Source of the DNA: Roseomonas sp. | GTDB taxonomy: Bacteria; Pseudomonadota; Alphaproteobacteria; Acetobacterales; Acetobacteraceae | Assembly (NCBI GenBank): GCA_020249775.1 | Contig: JADCFA010000006.1 | Coordinates: 1-38,010, forward strand | Direction of reading: 5' to 3' | DNA length: 38,010 nt | Shown: positions 31,935 to 38,010 of the stretch, piece after piece | Layout of the letters: every line of letters begins with the position of its first letter | Numbering within the stretch: position 1 is the stretch's first letter | Notes under the pieces: generated by a model | What the model saw: only the letters and a program-made list of their open reading frames with translations | What the model was told of the DNA's origin: nothing | The model's database searches: none | Position numbers and translations under genes: made by a program

Positions 31935-32196
31935 TTTGAAATCTCCCTATGACAGTCAGGTGTGATAAGCATTTTTCACCCCACGCCGGGACGATCCCGA
32001 CGCGGCTCAGACTGCCACCAAGCCCGTCACGCAGTCCTGAATAGCCGTTTTCGCGCATCCCGAGTTTGAACCGTTCTTCAAAGATGGATGTGTCCGGCCC
32101 GTTCACGATGTAGCCGACCCGCAGCGGCCGTTTGGCCTGCGCTGCCGACGCCGTGGCGAGCAGTGGTGAGATGCGGCGGAGCAATCGGTCTTTCAT
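31924..32196 (-). pseudogene. N-terminal part of the tenth ABC_sub_bind gene
   Basis: The reverse strand from ATG 32196 encodes a signal peptide (MKDRLLRRISPLLATASAAQ) and the family start KRPLRVGYIVNGPDTSIFEE then RFKLGMRENGYS. After this, homology stops and the frame runs through unrelated sequence to a stop at 31924, overlapping the Bug start by 11 bp. The missing middle (about 40 residues before TYSVIAD) is not present anywhere in the window, so the event was an insertion with deletion. As the first gene of the operon it still carries the leader and a GAGG ribosome site. Confidence 0.75.
32019..32030. repeat. 12-bp direct repeat, right copy (caagcccgtcac)
   Basis: Identical to 30955-30966. 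It lies about where homology to the binding-protein N-terminus ends, so it marks the right border of the inserted segment. Confidence 0.85.
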
Positions 32197-32425
32197 GCGC
32201 AAAAGCCTCACGCGCGCCGGGATGGCACCGTTTCAATGTCATGTAGGCATCGCCGCTACCTTCCGGATGTGCTAAATAACACATGGTAGCGCCTTCGCGC
32301 CGCGTTAGGCTGGGGACGCAGCAGAAGGCGCAGATGGTCCGGATGGTTGAGCTAACGTTTAACAAGCAGCCTTGCCGGCATACGAGCCCGCCTTCCGGGT
32401 TGTGGCTGAGCAATTTGGGGGGCGC
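32197..32425. promoter_or_regulatory. Divergent promoter region of the signalling operon and the Crp-type regulator
   Basis: This 229-bp gap lies between the first codon of the reverse-strand operon and the forward Crp-type gene. It is AT-richer near 32265-32290 (GTGCTAAATAACACATGGTA) and near 32350-32370, where GCTAACGTTTAACAAG contains an AACGTT palindrome that could be an operator. I find no good TGTGA-N6-TCACA site. A single region controlling both directions would let the regulator tune the operon. Confidence 0.5.
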
Positions 32426-33127
32426 ATGAACATCAGCGGCGACGCACGACAAAGCCTGGCGGCGATACCTTTCTTCGCCGGCGTTTCACCTGCGGTGGCA
32501 GAGCGCTACGGCCCAAGGGTGCATTGGCTGACCGCAGCACCTGACCAGTTACTGGTTGATTTCGACGATGCATCGGATGACGTGTTCTTCGTGGTGTTCG
32601 GCACTGTGCGTGTGGCGATGCGCACGCCAGGGGGCCGGGAGCTCATCCTCGATGACATACCCGCTGGCCGCTTCTTTGGTGAAATGGCGGCCATTGACGG
32701 CGCGCCGCGCTCGGCCGCCGTCACGGCATTGCATCGCAGCCGGATCTGTCGCGTCCCGGGCCAGGTTTTCATGGCCTTGCTGGCGGATGCGCCCGAGCTG
32801 TCGCGCCGGCTGATGCGCGTACTGGTGCAGCGCCTGCGTGAAGCCAATGGCCGCATGCTGGAGTTGACCACCCTAGATATTCGTCACCGGCTTTATGCTG
32901 ATCTGCTGCGCGCCGCCGGCCCGCCCATGGCGAATGGCGCGCGGGCCATCTCGCCGCCACCGGTACAGCAGATCATTGCGAGCCGGATCGGCGCCCGCCG
33001 CGAGGCAGTCTCGCGCGAGATTGCTCGGCTGCTGCGGGCTGGCGTGCTGCAGCGGGGGCGTGGTGCGTTGATCATCAGTCAACCGGCGATATTGCAGCAG
33101 GCCCTTGATGAGATGACGTCAGATTGA
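32426..33127 (+). CDS. Crp/Fnr-family transcriptional regulator
   Basis: The product is 233 residues. An N-terminal cyclic-nucleotide-type domain (about 10-125) has the cassette F84-G-E86-M-A-A-I-D then R95-S-A, which keeps the Glu and Arg that bind the cyclic phosphate in true cAMP receptors. A dimer helix covers about 122-150. A Crp-type HTH covers about 178-225 (VQQIIASRIGARREAVSREI). There are no Fnr-type N-terminal cysteines. The start at 32426 follows GGGGGGC. It diverges from the binding-protein/kinase/cyclase operon, so autoregulation together with that operon is likely. Response to cAMP is inferred, not proven. Confidence 0.88.
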   Translation: MNISGDARQSLAAIPFFAGVSPAVAERYGPRVHWLTAAPDQLLVDFDDASDDVFFVVFGTVRVAMRTPGGRELILDDIPAGRFFGEMAAIDGAPRSAAVTALHRSRICRVPGQVFMALLADAPELSRRLMRVLVQRLREANGRMLELTTLDIRHRLYADLLRAAGPPMANGARAISPPPVQQIIASRIGARREAVSREIARLLRAGVLQRGRGALIISQPAILQQALDEMTSD

Positions 33128-33145
33128 AGTGACGCGGCCACTTCA
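33125..33145 (+). terminator. Hairpin at the stop of the Crp-type gene
   Basis: TGAAGTG (33125-33131) pairs perfectly with CACTTCA (33139-33145) around a 7-base loop; the stem begins at the TGA stop. No T run follows, so termination strength is uncertain. Confidence 0.35.
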
Positions 33146-33335
33146 GCCCGGCGGCGGCAGGTGGCAAGAATGGGGGGCGGCAATCCGCCGAGCACGCCAG
33201 TGGCGCCCATAGCTCCCGCGTCATCGCGCGGATCCCCTGCAATCGCGGGTACGTCTTGGCCGATGCCGCGGGGGCACCGGTCTGAGTCTTTGGCTTCCTC
33301 GACGGCGCCGATGCAACGCAGTTCAACACCGCGAC

Positions 33336-33518
33336 ATGCTGCGCCGCCTTGGCGCGGCGCGGGATACGCTTTGGATTGCGGAGCTTTCCGACAGCATGGC
33401 GGAGCGCAACCGCCGCGCCATTTGGGGTGCGATGAACGCGCCCGGCGAGGACGCTGCCATCAGCCGGGATAGTCTGCCGCTGGCGTCGCGGGCGTTCAGG
33501 ATGGTGGAGAGGGTGTGA
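33336..33518 (+). pseudogene. Gene-end fragment of unknown family
   Basis: A 60-residue frame (TLWIAELSDSMAERNRRAIW, then the repeated tail) ending at 33518. It looks like the C-terminus of a longer protein whose upstream part is no longer in frame. The tail MNAPGEDAAISRDSLPLASR recurs at 33696. No family recognised. Confidence 0.3.
33432..33518 (+). repeat. 87-bp direct repeat, copy A
   Basis: It encodes MNAPGEDAAISRDSLPLASR then AFRMVERV and a stop; it aligns without gaps to 33696-33782. Confidence 0.8.
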
Positions 33519-33682
33519 GAGATCATCTGGAAGCCAGCCGCAGCAGCATTGCCTTTGTGCTGGATCGCCATGTCTGGTCTAACGACAGGGTGCGCATCAC
33601 GGCCCGGAATGTGAGCCTGTCCACCGTGGATTTTCCCGCGGCGGCGCTGCATGTGCAGGTGGTGAAGAGAAGGGTGGGGTGA
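33515..33682 (+). CDS. Short hypothetical frame coupled by GTGA, uncertain
   Basis: GTG 33515 overlaps the stop of the preceding fragment as GTGA and opens a 55-residue frame (HLEASRSSIAFVLDRHVWSN, DRVRITARNVSLSTVDFPAA). The composition looks protein-like, but no family is recognised and no ribosome site is clear. It may be a fragment of the same decayed locus. Confidence 0.25.
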   Translation: MRDHLEASRSSIAFVLDRHVWSNDRVRITARNVSLSTVDFPAAALHVQVVKRRVG

Positions 33683-33695
33683 GGTTGGCGAGGCC

Positions 33696-33782
33696 ATGAA
33701 CGCGCCAGGGGAAGACGCCACCATCAGCCGGGACAGCCTGCCGCTGGCGTCGCGCGGGTTCAGGGTGGTGGAAAGGGTTTGA
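33696..33782 (+). repeat. 87-bp direct repeat, copy B
   Basis: Same 29 codons as copy A with three amino-acid changes (A to T, A to G, M to V), many changes being silent. This suggests both copies were once under protein-level selection. Confidence 0.8.
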
Positions 33783-33990
33783 GGGGGGCAGTTGGATCGC
33801 GTTACCGCTTGATGCAGCACCAAAACGCAGCTTAACCTCGACCGCGGGTGGGCTGTTTACTCCGTTACAAAGCCCGCCAATTAGTCTCAAATCATTTGAC
33901 GACGGACATCTGCAGATTTTTCTTGCGTTGCGACGATGAGATGATCTCGGATGATGCTGAGTGAGGCATTTCAGGAGGAGTGCTAAATAG

Positions 33991-34353
33991 ATGGAAAAGG
34001 CTTTTGGTTACTTGGCGGTGAAATTCAATGCGACTTGGGCCTTGATTTTTCTGTGGCTAGGGCTGCTGTCACCGGGGGCCCTGGGGCAGACCATTCCCAG
34101 CGTGCCGCCTGATATTGTTGACCAATGCTTGGCGTGCCATGGCCCCATGGGTAAGCCCGACGATACCAGTATTCCGATTATCGGCGGCCAACATGCCGAT
34201 TACCTGGCAAATGCGCTGCGTGCTTATCAAAACGGTCTTCGAACTGGGGAGAGTGCTGAAATAATGAGCAATTTTCTCCGGACGCTTCAGCTTGATGAAA
34301 CCTCAATCAAAGAGCTCGCGAACTTCTTCTCTTCCTTGAGGCCACGTCGATGA
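33991..34353 (+). CDS. Secreted class I c-type cytochrome
   Basis: The product is 120 residues. The signal peptide is about 1-33 (ATWALIFLWLGLLSPGALG). The heme site is C46-L-A-C49-H50, and M92 in SAEIMSNFLRTL is the likely distal ligand, as in small c553-type proteins. It should shuttle electrons in the periplasm. ATG 33991 follows AGGAGG with a somewhat long spacer. It is the first gene of a four-gene operon with 4-bp overlaps, ending in a GMC dehydrogenase for which it is the obvious electron acceptor. Codon use here is less GC-rich than in the reverse-strand operon, hinting at separate ancestry. Confidence 0.88.
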   Translation: MEKAFGYLAVKFNATWALIFLWLGLLSPGALGQTIPSVPPDIVDQCLACHGPMGKPDDTSIPIIGGQHADYLANALRAYQNGLRTGESAEIMSNFLRTLQLDETSIKELANFFSSLRPRR

Positions 34354-35051
34354 ACAGTCTGCTTTGCCGCTTCCTGGCGGTTCTTGTTCTCTTTCTTCCT
34401 CTGGGTGTTCGTTCTGAAATCATCGCCCTGGAATCGACTGAGGGAGCAGCGCGTTTTCAGCGCCTTACCGATACCCGCAGCGCGCTCAGCCTGCTGTCGC
34501 ACCTTGAAACCGAGATTTACCTTACCTTCTGCGGTCCGGCCTCATTGGCGACAGTGCTCAACTCCCTCGGGGTTCGTGAACCTTCACCGGCTGCCTTTTT
34601 CCCGTATCGGCGCCTTACCCAAGATTCGCTCTTCACTGAGCAGAATTTGCGAATAAAGACCTTTGCTGCGGTACAGTCCACTGGCCTCACGCTCGAACAA
34701 CTTGCGGCCTTTGCGCGCAATCTTGGCGTTGAAGCACAATCGCTGCATGCGGAACATTTGGAACTCGTCGGATTTCGCGAAAGGCTTCTTTTGGCCTTGC
34801 GGGATCCACATATGCGCGTTGTGGTGAATTACTCTCGTATTCCTCTTGGCCAGGAAGGGGATGGCCATATCTCTCCATTGGCGGCCTATGACGAAGCCAG
34901 TGATAGTGTTTTGATCCTTGATGTTGCACGCTACAAATACCCTCCCATCTGGATACCATTGCGCGATCTTGTCATAGCCATGGAAAAGCTTGATACCGAA
35001 GCAGGCCGATCACGCGGGGTATTGTTCATCAAGCGGAGGAGGAGCGAATGA
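34350..35051 (+). CDS. Phytochelatin-synthase-family cysteine peptidase/transpeptidase
   Basis: The product is 233 residues; the N-terminal hydrophobic segment (LLCRFLAVLVLFLPLGVRS) looks like a signal peptide or anchor. The papain-like triad of the family is visible: C61 in TFCGPASLATVLNSL, H173 in GDGHISPLAAYD and D191 in LILDVARYKYPP. Bacterial single-domain relatives (such as the cyanobacterial alr0975 type) mainly cleave glycine from glutathione; metal-induced phytochelatin synthesis is less common. It overlaps the cytochrome as ATGA and the dehydrogenase small subunit by 4 bp, an unusual position that suggests processing of a partner or a thiol-peptide role. Confidence 0.85.
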   Translation: MNSLLCRFLAVLVLFLPLGVRSEIIALESTEGAARFQRLTDTRSALSLLSHLETEIYLTFCGPASLATVLNSLGVREPSPAAFFPYRRLTQDSLFTEQNLRIKTFAAVQSTGLTLEQLAAFARNLGVEAQSLHAEHLELVGFRERLLLALRDPHMRVVVNYSRIPLGQEGDGHISPLAAYDEASDSVLILDVARYKYPPIWIPLRDLVIAMEKLDTEAGRSRGVLFIKRRRSE

Positions 35052-35464
35052 ACAATAATTCCGACGAGGGGGAGCCAGTTGATCCCGTAGATGCGGCGGT
35101 TGACGATTTCACCGCAATGGCACGCCTGCTTTACGGCAGTGGTGCGCTTCCTTCCCTTATCGAGGAGCTGCCAGATTTTGTTATTGATGCTGCACGGCAG
35201 TTACTGGTGCGGGAATTCGGCGTCGGCAGCGACTTGAAGCTCGTAGCGGGGGTTCAAGAAACTCCGCCAGGGGTACCACTGCCGCATGATGTCGAAGCGC
35301 TAGCGCAGCGCCTTCTTGTCATCCTCTACACTGGTGAGACTGCGGGTCCTGCGCCATCCACTCGATTAGGGCATTATCCCTGGGCGCTCGCCTGGCGAGT
35401 ACTGGCCTTTACAAAGGCTCCCGGTATTTGCGGCGCCGGTTTCGGCGCCTGGTCAAAATCATGA
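35048..35464 (+). CDS. Small subunit of an FAD-dependent sugar/alcohol dehydrogenase (FAD-SLDH type)
   Basis: The product is 138 residues. The C-terminal part LLVILYTGETAGPAP, then YPWALAWRVLAFTKAPGICG and GAGFGAWSKS, matches the small subunit of sorbitol/fructose/glucose dehydrogenase complexes. In those complexes the small subunit usually carries a Tat signal that exports the pair; here the N-terminus is acidic (MNNNSDEGEPVDPVDAAVDD) with no signal, which is odd. It overlaps the GMC gene as ATGA (35461-35464). It is probably needed for folding or stability of the large subunit. Confidence 0.8.
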   Translation: MNNNSDEGEPVDPVDAAVDDFTAMARLLYGSGALPSLIEELPDFVIDAARQLLVREFGVGSDLKLVAGVQETPPGVPLPHDVEALAQRLLVILYTGETAGPAPSTRLGHYPWALAWRVLAFTKAPGICGAGFGAWSKS

Positions 35465-37095
35465 CCGCTTCAGCCATTGAAACCTGCGATGTGGCGATTG
35501 TGGGGTCGGGGGTTGCCGGCGCGCACCTCGCCTATGCCCTGGCGCCAAGGAGCATGAAGGTCATCATCCTGGAAGCGGGAGCGCGGCGGTCACGCAGCGA
35601 ACTTGTTCGGCATTTTTTTGCGAACCCGACCAAGGGGCCGCAATCAGCTTATCCGCCGGATGCATTTGCGCCATTTCCACTCGATGACCGCTATGACCAA
35701 TTCTACGTCCAAGGCGGCGAAATGCCCTTCATTGGGGCCTATCTTCGTTTAGTCGGCGGGACTTCTTGGCACTGGACAGGTTTTGCGGATCGCTTGCGTC
35801 CGAATGATCTGCAAATGCGATCGCTTTATGGTGTTGGAGAGGACTGGCCGATAAGCTACGCCGAATTGGAGCCTTATTATGAATTGGCCGAGAAGGAATG
35901 GGGCGTCGCCGGTGATGAGCGCTTCGTATGGGGTGCTCCGCGGCGTGGCCCGTTTCCGCAACCGCCCATCCCGACCACTTTACTTGACCAAAAACTGGAA
36001 CCTGCCTTGCGGCAATTGGGCCTGAATGGTGCGCCCTTTTCGCATGCACGCAATTCTGTTTACTTCGATGGGCGGCCCATTTGCTGCGGGAGCAATACCT
36101 GCGTGCCGATATGTCCGATTGGCGCGAAATACGATGCTTCTGTGCATGTGGCAAAGGCGGAGAAGGCCGGCGCAAAGCTTTTGGATCGTCACCGGGTCGA
36201 CTTCATTGAACTTGATGCTGCGCGTCGGGTTTCCGCTCTGGTGGCGGCGCGCCCTGATGGATCAAGTCTGCGCGTGGTAGCGCGCCATTATGTCATTTGC
36301 TGCCATGCGATTGAAACGCCGCGCCTCTTGCTGGCGTCTCGTCAGGAATATGCGCCGATCGGTGTCGCCAATAGCCATGATAATGTTGGACGCTGGCTTC
36401 TTACGCAGGCGAACCAGGATTGTTGGGGGCTCACGCGTGAAGCGGTATTGCCATATCGCGGTCCACAGCAAACCAGCGGCATAGAACAATTGCGCGACGG
36501 TGCATTCCGCCGTGATTATGCGGCTGTTGGAACGTCCTTCATGAATAGCGGCTGGTCTGGCAATAGTGATGCGTCGAAGCTTGCGGTAACGCTGATCAAG
36601 CAAGGCCTGAGGGGCCAGGAACTTGTCCATACGCTCAATGATCGTATCTCGCGGCATCTGCGGCTTAACTCTTCGGCTGAGATCCTACCCCGCCCGGAGA
36701 ACCGGGTGGAATTGGACAAGGATCTGCGTGATGAAGCAGGTGTTCCTCGCCCGCGGGTCACCTTCTCCTTGGATGAGTATACGAAGCGTGGGCTCGAGCG
36801 AGCGCTCGATATCAATCGTGAGATTTTTAAGATTTTTGGGCTGATGAATGAGACGAAGGTCGAATGGAACAGCCCGTATCTGTCAAATGCCATTATTGCC
36901 GGAACGACCCGGATGGGACGCGAGCCTACGACTTCGGTTGTTGGGCCGGATTTGCTCACGCATGATCACGCGAATCTGTCCATTCTTGGCGCTTCGACAC
37001 ATTGCACAGCGCCCGTCAATGCGCCGAGCCTGACCATAGCCGCAATGGCTTATCGACTTGCTGATCGACTAACAGCTGCAGGAGGCCTCGATTAG
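35461..37095 (+). CDS. GMC-family FAD oxidoreductase, catalytic subunit of a sugar/alcohol dehydrogenase
   Basis: The product is 544 residues. The FAD fold starts at once (VAIVGSGVAGAHLAYAL, 11-27), with GGTSWHWTGFADRLRP near 105. A cysteine cluster C208-C209-x4-C214-x3-C218 (CCGSNTCVPICPIGAKYDAS) matches the 3Fe-4S site of FAD-glucose and fructose dehydrogenase large subunits, which pass electrons to cytochrome c. GTTRMG and the final THCTAPVNAPSLTIAAMA (H514, N520) form the GMC active-site end. The start at 35461 overlaps the small-subunit stop as ATGA; a longer frame from 35428 is less likely. The substrate is probably a sugar, sugar acid or polyol but cannot be fixed. Confidence 0.9.
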   Translation: MTASAIETCDVAIVGSGVAGAHLAYALAPRSMKVIILEAGARRSRSELVRHFFANPTKGPQSAYPPDAFAPFPLDDRYDQFYVQGGEMPFIGAYLRLVGGTSWHWTGFADRLRPNDLQMRSLYGVGEDWPISYAELEPYYELAEKEWGVAGDERFVWGAPRRGPFPQPPIPTTLLDQKLEPALRQLGLNGAPFSHARNSVYFDGRPICCGSNTCVPICPIGAKYDASVHVAKAEKAGAKLLDRHRVDFIELDAARRVSALVAARPDGSSLRVVARHYVICCHAIETPRLLLASRQEYAPIGVANSHDNVGRWLLTQANQDCWGLTREAVLPYRGPQQTSGIEQLRDGAFRRDYAAVGTSFMNSGWSGNSDASKLAVTLIKQGLRGQELVHTLNDRISRHLRLNSSAEILPRPENRVELDKDLRDEAGVPRPRVTFSLDEYTKRGLERALDINREIFKIFGLMNETKVEWNSPYLSNAIIAGTTRMGREPTTSVVGPDLLTHDHANLSILGASTHCTAPVNAPSLTIAAMAYRLADRLTAAGGLD

Positions 37096-37106
37096 GAAGC
37101 CCCTGA

Positions 37107-37322
37107 TCAGAAGAATCTCGTGGGGCGTCGCGCGACGCTGTCCTTGACATCATCCATTGGCAGACCGGCTCTGCCCAGCCCGGCAACAAGGGCATCAACG
37201 GCCGAAGCTCGCTTGATCGAAACAGAATAGTAGATACGCGTGCTTTTTTGTGTTTCCTTTGGGCTCAGTGCCAAAAGGCGTCTTACTGCGGCTCGACCGT
37301 ACCCATCCGGCGAGTCTTTCAA
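37107..37322 (-). CDS. Hypothetical short frame, uncertain
   Basis: A 71-residue reverse frame (RRLLALSPKETQKSTRIYYS, then VSIKRASAVDALVAGLGRAG). It has protein-like composition but no recognised family, and no clear ribosome site precedes it. It may be the tail of a decayed gene in the IS-rich border zone; a second overlapping frame (37195-37404) shares much of the DNA. Otherwise the 37096-37421 stretch holds nothing I can support. Confidence 0.25.
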   Translation of the reverse strand: MKDSPDGYGRAAVRRLLALSPKETQKSTRIYYSVSIKRASAVDALVAGLGRAGLPMDDVKDSVARRPTRFF

Positions 37323-37421
37323 TTACCCACATCTCTAATGAGGCATTTGCTCCGAGTGAATCATTTGTGATTCTGTTTGTGACGCCGATTCGCGGAGGCG
37401 TCACGGATTAGTGGGGAGAAG

Positions 37422-37586
37422 GTAGTCAATACAAACGGCTGGCATGACCAGGAGGTTGTTGGGGCGGGGCTGCCGGACAAGCGGCTGGCGAGGCGATTGA
37501 TGTGCCTTCTGGATCAGATGTCAGCATCACCTGGCCAACCTGTCCCGGCTGCGTGTGGTGACTGGGCGGCGACCAAGGCGGCCTAG
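37422..37586 (+). pseudogene. N-terminal relic of an IS4/Tn5-type transposase
   Basis: The forward frame reads WHDQEVVGAGLPDKRLARRL, then a short bridge and CGDWAATKAA before TAG 37584-37586. This is the DNA-binding start of Tn5-like transposases (LGDxRLxRRL ... ACGDWAATKAAYRFF). The stop falls where Tyr is expected and the catalytic DDE part is absent. An IS5-type element begins 15 bp downstream. Confidence 0.6.
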
Positions 37587-37624
37587 GTTCTGTGGACTCT
37601 AGGGATTCCCTAATTCTCTGACAT

Positions 37625-38010
37625 ATGATTCAAGGTGCTTTTTTGGGGGCACCTAAGGGAGTTTTGGACCGGCTGGTATTGAGCGACGATGCCTGGGGCC
37701 GGATGGCGCCATTGATTATTGGTCGCCCTGATCAGAAAGGTTCGACTGGGCGCGATAACCGCATGTTTGTTGAAGGGGTGCTATGGATTGTGCGCACTGG
37801 TTCACCGTGGCGCGATCTACCGGAAGCCTTTGGAGAGTGGAACAGCGTATTCCGCCGTTTTAGCCGCTGGAGCCAAAAGGGTGTTTGGCTTCGCATTTTC
37901 GAAGCCATGGCTGACGATCTGGATCTTGAATACCTGATCGTGGACAGCACCATCATTCGCGCCCATCAACACGCTTCCGGCGCGAAAAAGGGGGGGCTGA
38001 AGATCAGGCC
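37625..38010 (+). CDS. IS5-family transposase, first frame (partial)
   Basis: From ATG 37625 the frame is open to the window edge (128 codons). It has the IS427-type DUF4096 start: LVLSDDAWGRMAPLIIGRPD, TGRDNRMFVEGVLWIVRTGS, PWRDLPEAFGEWNSVFRRF, then YLIVDSTIIRAHQHASGAKK, which supplies the first catalytic Asp. In this group the second half is in another frame, reached by slippage at an A/G run; here A5G7 lies at 37985-37996, and the -1 frame after it reads GGAEDQA as expected. The gene is probably active or recently so, as no disabling change is seen. Confidence 0.85.
   Translation, partial: MIQGAFLGAPKGVLDRLVLSDDAWGRMAPLIIGRPDQKGSTGRDNRMFVEGVLWIVRTGSPWRDLPEAFGEWNSVFRRFSRWSQKGVWLRIFEAMADDLDLEYLIVDSTIIRAHQHASGAKKGGLKIR
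37985..37996 (+). other. Slippery A5G7 run, probable programmed frameshift site
   Basis: AAAAAGGGGGGG precedes CTGAAGATCAGG. In frame it encodes KKGGLKIR; shifting by -1 gives KKGGAEDQA, the sequence expected in IS427-type transposases. Confidence 0.7.

Larger units (their letters stand above)
33146..33990. other. Degenerate region with an 87-bp duplication
   Basis: About 850 bp without a recognisable complete gene. It contains two gene-end fragments sharing an 87-bp repeat, one short coupled frame (33515-33682), and from about 33790 an AT-richer stretch that probably holds the promoter of the cytochrome operon. The fragments look like decayed accessory or phage genes. Confidence 0.45.
37602..38010 (+). 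mobile_element. Left part of an IS5-family (IS427-type) insertion sequence
   Basis: The element runs past the window's right edge. A likely left end begins GGGATTCCCTAATTCTC at about 37602, directly after TA (37600-37601), the usual target of this group. The transposase gene begins 23 bp inside. The right end is not visible. Confidence 0.65.

Noticed and set aside
31955..31980. TGTGATAAGCATTTTTCAC as a Crp site
   Set aside because: Half-sites are spaced about 10 bp instead of 6 and lie inside the inserted segment within the broken gene, not at a promoter.

Overview
The window is high-GC DNA from an alphaproteobacterium, most likely in Rhodospirillales/Acetobacteraceae (a Roseomonas-like lineage). 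The inference rests on the expanded ABC_sub_bind and TctC/Bug binding proteins, the DUF6456/DUF3489/DUF6900 phage-type genes, a sorbitol/fructose-dehydrogenase-like complex and the codon use. No rRNA, tRNA or CRISPR array was seen.

Region A (1-12.4 kb, mostly + strand) looks like the replication and early-gene block of a prophage or integrative element. It holds the end of a Cas4-like nuclease, a RecD/Dda-type helicase, a Toprim primase with an AAA-like half, a RuvC-like resolvase, a DUF6456 protein, two ParB-methyltransferase fusions (one with a cytosine-N4 type motif, one adenine-N6 type), small membrane proteins, and DUF6900 and DUF3489 proteins. A reverse-strand BrnT-type toxin-antitoxin pair and a two-gene membrane cassette sit in this block between 16-bp and 19-bp direct repeats. 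The end of the primase gene carries a dense inverted array of a 9-bp GGGGGTCTT unit. Three copies of a conserved leader element lie at 10.7, 11.1 and 12.5 kb.

Region B (12.6-15.35 kb) is transitional: two tiny coupled reverse-strand genes, an IS3-type OrfA relic, a TctC/Bug binding protein and a secreted DUF4440-like protein.

Region C (15.36-32.2 kb, all - strand) is the most striking part. Nine complete secreted ABC_sub_bind (PF04392-type) proteins and a broken tenth precede a dCache-HAMP histidine kinase, a lone receiver, a receiver-adenylate cyclase, a SulP transporter with STAS and cyclic-nucleotide domains, and an HD-type phosphohydrolase. Fourteen consecutive gene junctions are 4-bp ATGA overlaps. 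No ABC permease or ATPase is present. I infer a multi-receptor sensory operon: several periplasmic ligand binders feed one kinase, then cAMP, then a cAMP-gated anion transporter. A divergent Crp/Fnr-type regulator lies at its upstream end. The tenth binding protein is split around a Bug gene, with a 12-bp direct repeat at both borders.

Region D (33.1-38 kb) starts with a degenerate stretch containing an 87-bp duplication. It continues with a tight operon of a c-type cytochrome, a phytochelatin-synthase-family protein and the small and GMC subunits of a sugar/alcohol dehydrogenase. It ends in insertion-sequence debris: a Tn5/IS4-type N-terminal relic and the left part of an IS5-family (IS427-type) element whose frameshift site is cut by the window end.
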